From: Flavobacterium psychrotolerans
GTDB taxonomy: Bacteria > Bacteroidota > Bacteroidia > Flavobacteriales > Flavobacteriaceae
Reading direction: 5' to 3'
DNA length: 64,000 bases
Assembly (NCBI RefSeq): GCF_003097635.1
Contig: NZ_QCZI01000010.1
Coordinates: forward strand, 1 to 64,000
Shown: positions 61,592 through 64,000 of the stretch, one piece after another
Position numbering within the stretch: the stretch's first letter is position 1
How the letters are laid out: every line of letters starts with the position of its first letter
Notes under the pieces: model-generated
Told to the model about the DNA's origin: nothing
The model's input: only the letters and a program-made list of their open reading frames with translations
The model's database searches: none
Position numbers and translations under genes: made by a program

Positions 61592-63094
61592 ATGACTCCA
61601 TTTGCCATACTAACCCTAATTATAATTTACTTCGGAATCCTATTTTTGATTTCGCATTTTGTAAGTAAAAAAAATAGTGGAAATGACGCATTCTTTAAAG
61701 CCAATAAAAACTCCAAATGGTATTTAGTCGCTTTTGGAATGATTGGCACGGCGCTTTCTGGGGTTACATTCATTTCGGTTCCGGGAGAAGTAGGAAATCC
61801 GGAAAACCAATTCAAATACTTCCAATTTGTCATAGGAAATGCAATTGGGTTTATCATCATTGCCAAAGTGTTGCTTCCTTTATATTACAGAATGAATTTG
61901 ACTTCGATTTACGGTTACATCGAAAAACGATTGGGGACAGTAAGCTATAAAACCGCAGCAACCATTTTTTTGATTAGCAGAACTATTGGTTCTTCCTTTA
62001 GGCTATATCTTGTCGTAATTGTTTTGCAACGTTATGTATTCGATTTTTACCAAATCCCTTTTGCTACAACCGTTCTAATCTCGTTGGTGTTAATATTTGC
62101 CTATACCTATCGAGGCGGATTAAAAACGATTATTATCACCGACACGTTACAAACTTTTTTCTTGGTATCTTCTGTTTTTTTGACGATTTTCTTTATTTGC
62201 AGAAGTTTAAACCTGAATGTTTTTGAAGCTTTTGAACAGGTAAAAAACAGCAATTATTCTAAAGTTTTTTTCTTTGAAGATTATTTGAAAGGAACGTATT
62301 TTTGGAAACAAATTCTAGGTGGGGTTTTTGTAACCATAGCCATGGTGGGATTAGACCAAGATTTAATGCAGAAAAATTTGAGTTGCGCAACCATTGGCGA
62401 GGCTCAAAAAAACATGTTTACGTTCACCGGAATTTTCGTTATTATCAATATTTTCTTTTTGAGTGTAGGTGCACTGCTTTATATTTATGCAGATAAAAAT
62501 GGGATTATAATTCCCACCGACTTGGTTACCGGAAAACCCAGAACCGATTTGTTGTTCCCGGAAATCGCTTTTCATCATTTGAGTATCGTTCCTTCCATTG
62601 TATTTTTATTGGGGTTGACGGCCGCAACGTTTGCCACTACTGACTCCGCATTGACGGCATTGACCACATCGTTTTGTGTTGATTTTCTTGGAATGGATAA
62701 AGCCGAAAACCAAAACAAACCCAACATGGTTCGATCTAGACATTTTGTCCACATTGGGTTTTCGTTTCTGATGTTTTTGGTAATTATAATTTTCAATACC
62801 ATCAACGATGCTTCGGTAGTGAGCATGATTTTTAAGATTGCATCCTATACCTATGGTCCGCTTCTGGGATTATATACTTTTGGGTTATTTATGAAATCCA
62901 GAACTGTACATGATAAACTAGTACCAATAATTTGCGTGCTGTCTCCTGCTATTTGCTTTTTGATTAGTAAAAACTCAGCACTACTCTTTGGCGATTATGT
63001 TTTTGACAACGAATTAATTATTGTAAATGGGTTAATCACTTTCTTAGGATTGCTCTTGATAAGCAAAACCGCTATATTGGAAACAAGATTTTAG
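61592..63094 (+). CDS. Sodium:solute symporter (SSF/SLC5 family)
   Basis: The 500-residue protein has about 13 membrane segments in the LeuT-like SSF order. Recognisable parts are WYLVAFGMIGTALSGVTFIS near 43-62, a 'YRGGLKTIIITDTLQ' segment near 172 and GLTAATFATTDSALTALTTS near 341-360. The family takes up sugars, sialic acid, amino acids or carboxylates with sodium. It is the only plus-strand gene in the window and marks the right-hand edge of the polysaccharide locus. The substrate is unknown. Confidence 0.93.
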   Translation: MTPFAILTLIIIYFGILFLISHFVSKKNSGNDAFFKANKNSKWYLVAFGMIGTALSGVTFISVPGEVGNPENQFKYFQFVIGNAIGFIIIAKVLLPLYYRMNLTSIYGYIEKRLGTVSYKTAATIFLISRTIGSSFRLYLVVIVLQRYVFDFYQIPFATTVLISLVLIFAYTYRGGLKTIIITDTLQTFFLVSSVFLTIFFICRSLNLNVFEAFEQVKNSNYSKVFFFEDYLKGTYFWKQILGGVFVTIAMVGLDQDLMQKNLSCATIGEAQKNMFTFTGIFVIINIFFLSVGALLYIYADKNGIIIPTDLVTGKPRTDLLFPEIAFHHLSIVPSIVFLLGLTAATFATTDSALTALTTSFCVDFLGMDKAENQNKPNMVRSRHFVHIGFSFLMFLVIIIFNTINDASVVSMIFKIASYTYGPLLGLYTFGLFMKSRTVHDKLVPIICVLSPAICFLISKNSALLFGDYVFDNELIIVNGLITFLGLLLISKTAILETRF

Positions 63095-63142
63095 GACGAT
63101 TTCTCCAAACGAAGAAACGAATATTTCAGTATTTTCTAGACA

Positions 63143-63218
63143 GATGCCCTAGCCCTGATAGCAACGGCATCCCACGCCTTTTTAGCGTGGATAAAGTGGA
63201 TAGCAGGAATAGCTCCTA
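63143..63218. other. Structured intergenic motif between convergent genes
   Basis: The segment starts GATGCCCTAGCCCTGATAGC, has a stem CCACGC (63172-63177)/GCGTGG (about 63185-63190) and ends AGCAGGAATAGCTCCTA. I recall similar CCCTAGCCCTGAT...AGCAGGA...AGCTCC stretches at the 3' ends of genes in many flavobacterial genomes. It may correspond to a described candidate RNA motif of the group (possibly Flavo-1 of Rfam), which I cannot verify here. It lies between the symporter and the CoA-binding gene, which converge, so the orientation is open. Confidence 0.5.
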
Positions 63219-63224
63219 AAAAAT

Positions 63225-63590
63225 CTAATACTGATTTGTGGCCAATAAAACCAATGTACAAGCAATTTCTACCTTAATATCATTTAATTGTAATAATTGG
63301 TAAAACTCTGGATTTTCGGTTCCAGGATTAAAAATTATGCGTTTTGGTTTTGCCTCTACTATATAATTGTAGTAATCTCGTTGGCGTGCTGGGTTTAGAT
63401 ATAAGGTAACTGTATCGATATTTTTAAGAGGTATTGCCTTAGTCTGAATTTTAATTCCGGCAACTTCACCAGCATTTTGACCAATGGCAAGAACCGAATG
63501 CCCTTTCTCTACAAGCATTGTTATTGCCTTAAAGGCATATCTTTCAGGTTTTGTGGAAGCCCCAAGAACTAATGTTTTTTTATTTTTCAT
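63225..63590 (-). CDS. CoA-binding domain protein (YccU-like)
   Basis: The 121-residue protein is a Rossmann CoA-binding fold: KTLVLGASTKPERYAFKAITML, then GHSVLAIGQNAGEVAGIK, later IIFNPGTENPE. Small proteins of this family are widespread and of unknown function. I start it at 63590 because this ATG begins the fold directly; two upstream ATGs would add 5 residues across a -7 promoter element (TACTTTTG, 63595-63602). It is unrelated to the polysaccharide genes. Confidence 0.87.
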   Translation of the reverse strand: MKNKKTLVLGASTKPERYAFKAITMLVEKGHSVLAIGQNAGEVAGIKIQTKAIPLKNIDTVTLYLNPARQRDYYNYIVEAKPKRIIFNPGTENPEFYQLLQLNDIKVEIACTLVLLATNQY

Positions 63591-63594
63591 TATG

Positions 63595-63602
63595 CAAAAG
63601 TA
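63595..63602 (-). promoter_or_regulatory. Candidate -7 element for the CoA-binding protein gene
   Basis: TACTTTTG is an exact TAnnTTTG match lying 4 bases before the chosen ATG, the same layout as at recR (42653). It implies a leaderless or nearly leaderless transcript. Confidence 0.35.
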
Positions 63603-63625
63603 CAAAAAAGGAATTGTTTAATTAT

Positions 63626-64000
63626 TTATTCTCTTGGCAAGAAAATTTCAGCCATCATGCATCTAGCACTTCCCCCGCCACAAGCTTCAATTGTATCCAG
63701 ACTCGAACTTAAAATGGTTACATGTTCCTCAATTTGCGCAATTTGTTTCTTGGTAAGACTTTTATGTGCAGAAGTACTCATCACTAAAAACCTTCTGTCA
63801 TCTGATCCTTTTACCTCAAGCATGTTGCCCGCAAAATTGTTGACTTGGTCTTCCGTAATTAGTATTACTTCTTTTTCATCTCCTTTTAGACTCTCTAAAA
63901 CCATTTTACGTTCTTTTTTATCATCGATAGAATCTGCACAAATTACAGCAAAGGTTTCTCCAACACACATCATTACATTGGTGTGATAAATAAGTTTCCG
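63626..64000 (-). CDS. ctlX: CtlX-like citrulline-utilisation hydrolase (arginine deiminase fold), N-terminus cut
   Basis: The frame is open to base 64000 and reads about 124 residues, starting RKLIYHTNVMMCVGETFAV and ending GGGSARCMMAEIFLPRE. The Cys in GSARC is the expected nucleophile of the guanidino-modifying fold, and HTNVMM has the conserved His. CtlX-type proteins belong to a citrulline pathway known in Flavobacteria and relatives. A Met at 63973 would be a false start. The N-terminal two thirds lie outside the window. Confidence 0.85.
   Translation of the reverse strand, partial: RKLIYHTNVMMCVGETFAVICADSIDDKKERKMVLESLKGDEKEVILITEDQVNNFAGNMLEVKGSDDRRFLVMSTSAHKSLTKKQIAQIEEHVTILSSSLDTIEACGGGSARCMMAEIFLPRE

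Noticed and set aside
1..64000. tRNA, rRNA and insertion-sequence transposase genes
   Set aside because: No tRNA-like cloverleaf, rRNA-like segment or transposase motif was noticed on either strand; a tRNAscan or ISfinder search would settle it.

Overview
The window is A+T-rich (roughly two thirds A+T by eye). Its gene families, its TAnnTTTG-type promoter elements and its lack of Shine-Dalgarno-like leaders point to a Flavobacteriaceae member, most likely Flavobacterium or a close relative (inference). Almost all of it is one long surface-polysaccharide locus on the minus strand, so transcription runs from high to low coordinates. The exceptions are one plus-strand symporter at 61592-63094 and a few housekeeping genes (recR, a CoA-binding protein, and a ctlX-like hydrolase cut by the right edge).

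From right to left: GDP-L-fucose synthesis (fcl, gmd; 59073-61139). Next a Wzx/Wzy-type block (46324-58895) with flippase, probable polymerase, three left-handed beta-helix (LbH) acyltransferases, several glycosyltransferases (GTs), a WecG-type transferase and the polyprenyl-phosphate sugar-1-phosphate transferase that starts the repeat unit. Then two complete Wza/Wzc export pairs (45267-46061 with 42875-45259, and 41166-41957 with 38704-41163) separated by recR. Then precursor genes for UDP-GlcA and probably UDP-GalNAcA (34963-38677). Then a control module: a winged-helix regulator with its own palindromic promoter, followed by a UpxY/NusG-like antiterminator (33787-34774). Then rmlB, two FdtA-like cupins, an FdtB-like aminotransferase and a FemAB/GNAT-like transferase for a dTDP-3-amino-3,6-dideoxyhexose (29307-33655). 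Then an ABC exporter Wzm/Wzt (27137-29265), an AsnB-type amidotransferase, further GTs, a UDP-GlcA epimerase and a formyltransferase-propeller fusion (12096-27112).

The left end (1-12095) is the most unusual part. Three very similar MBOAT O-acyltransferases each lie beside a divergent membrane-anchored SGNH-type protein. They are followed by an acyltransferase-3 gene and by a tightly coupled FkbH / acyl carrier protein / MaoC dehydratase / SDR reductase cassette. This arrangement suggests, but does not prove, that an unusual ACP-bound acyl group is made in the cytosol and transferred across the membrane onto glycans, in a logic resembling DltC-DltB-DltD or AlgI-AlgJ/X.

Four intergenic stretches (6977-7293, 13176-13764, 14176-14490, 31802-32129) carry copies of a palindromic repeat ending in CCACATAG...CTATGTGG. 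A second, purine/pyrimidine-asymmetric repeat brackets a four-helix-bundle S23 gene. Both families sit at paralogue junctions or around orphan small genes, consistent with insertion and rearrangement in the locus. Precursor genes expected elsewhere in the genome because they are not here include rmlA, a Wzb-type phosphatase, and any ketosynthase for the ACP cassette.
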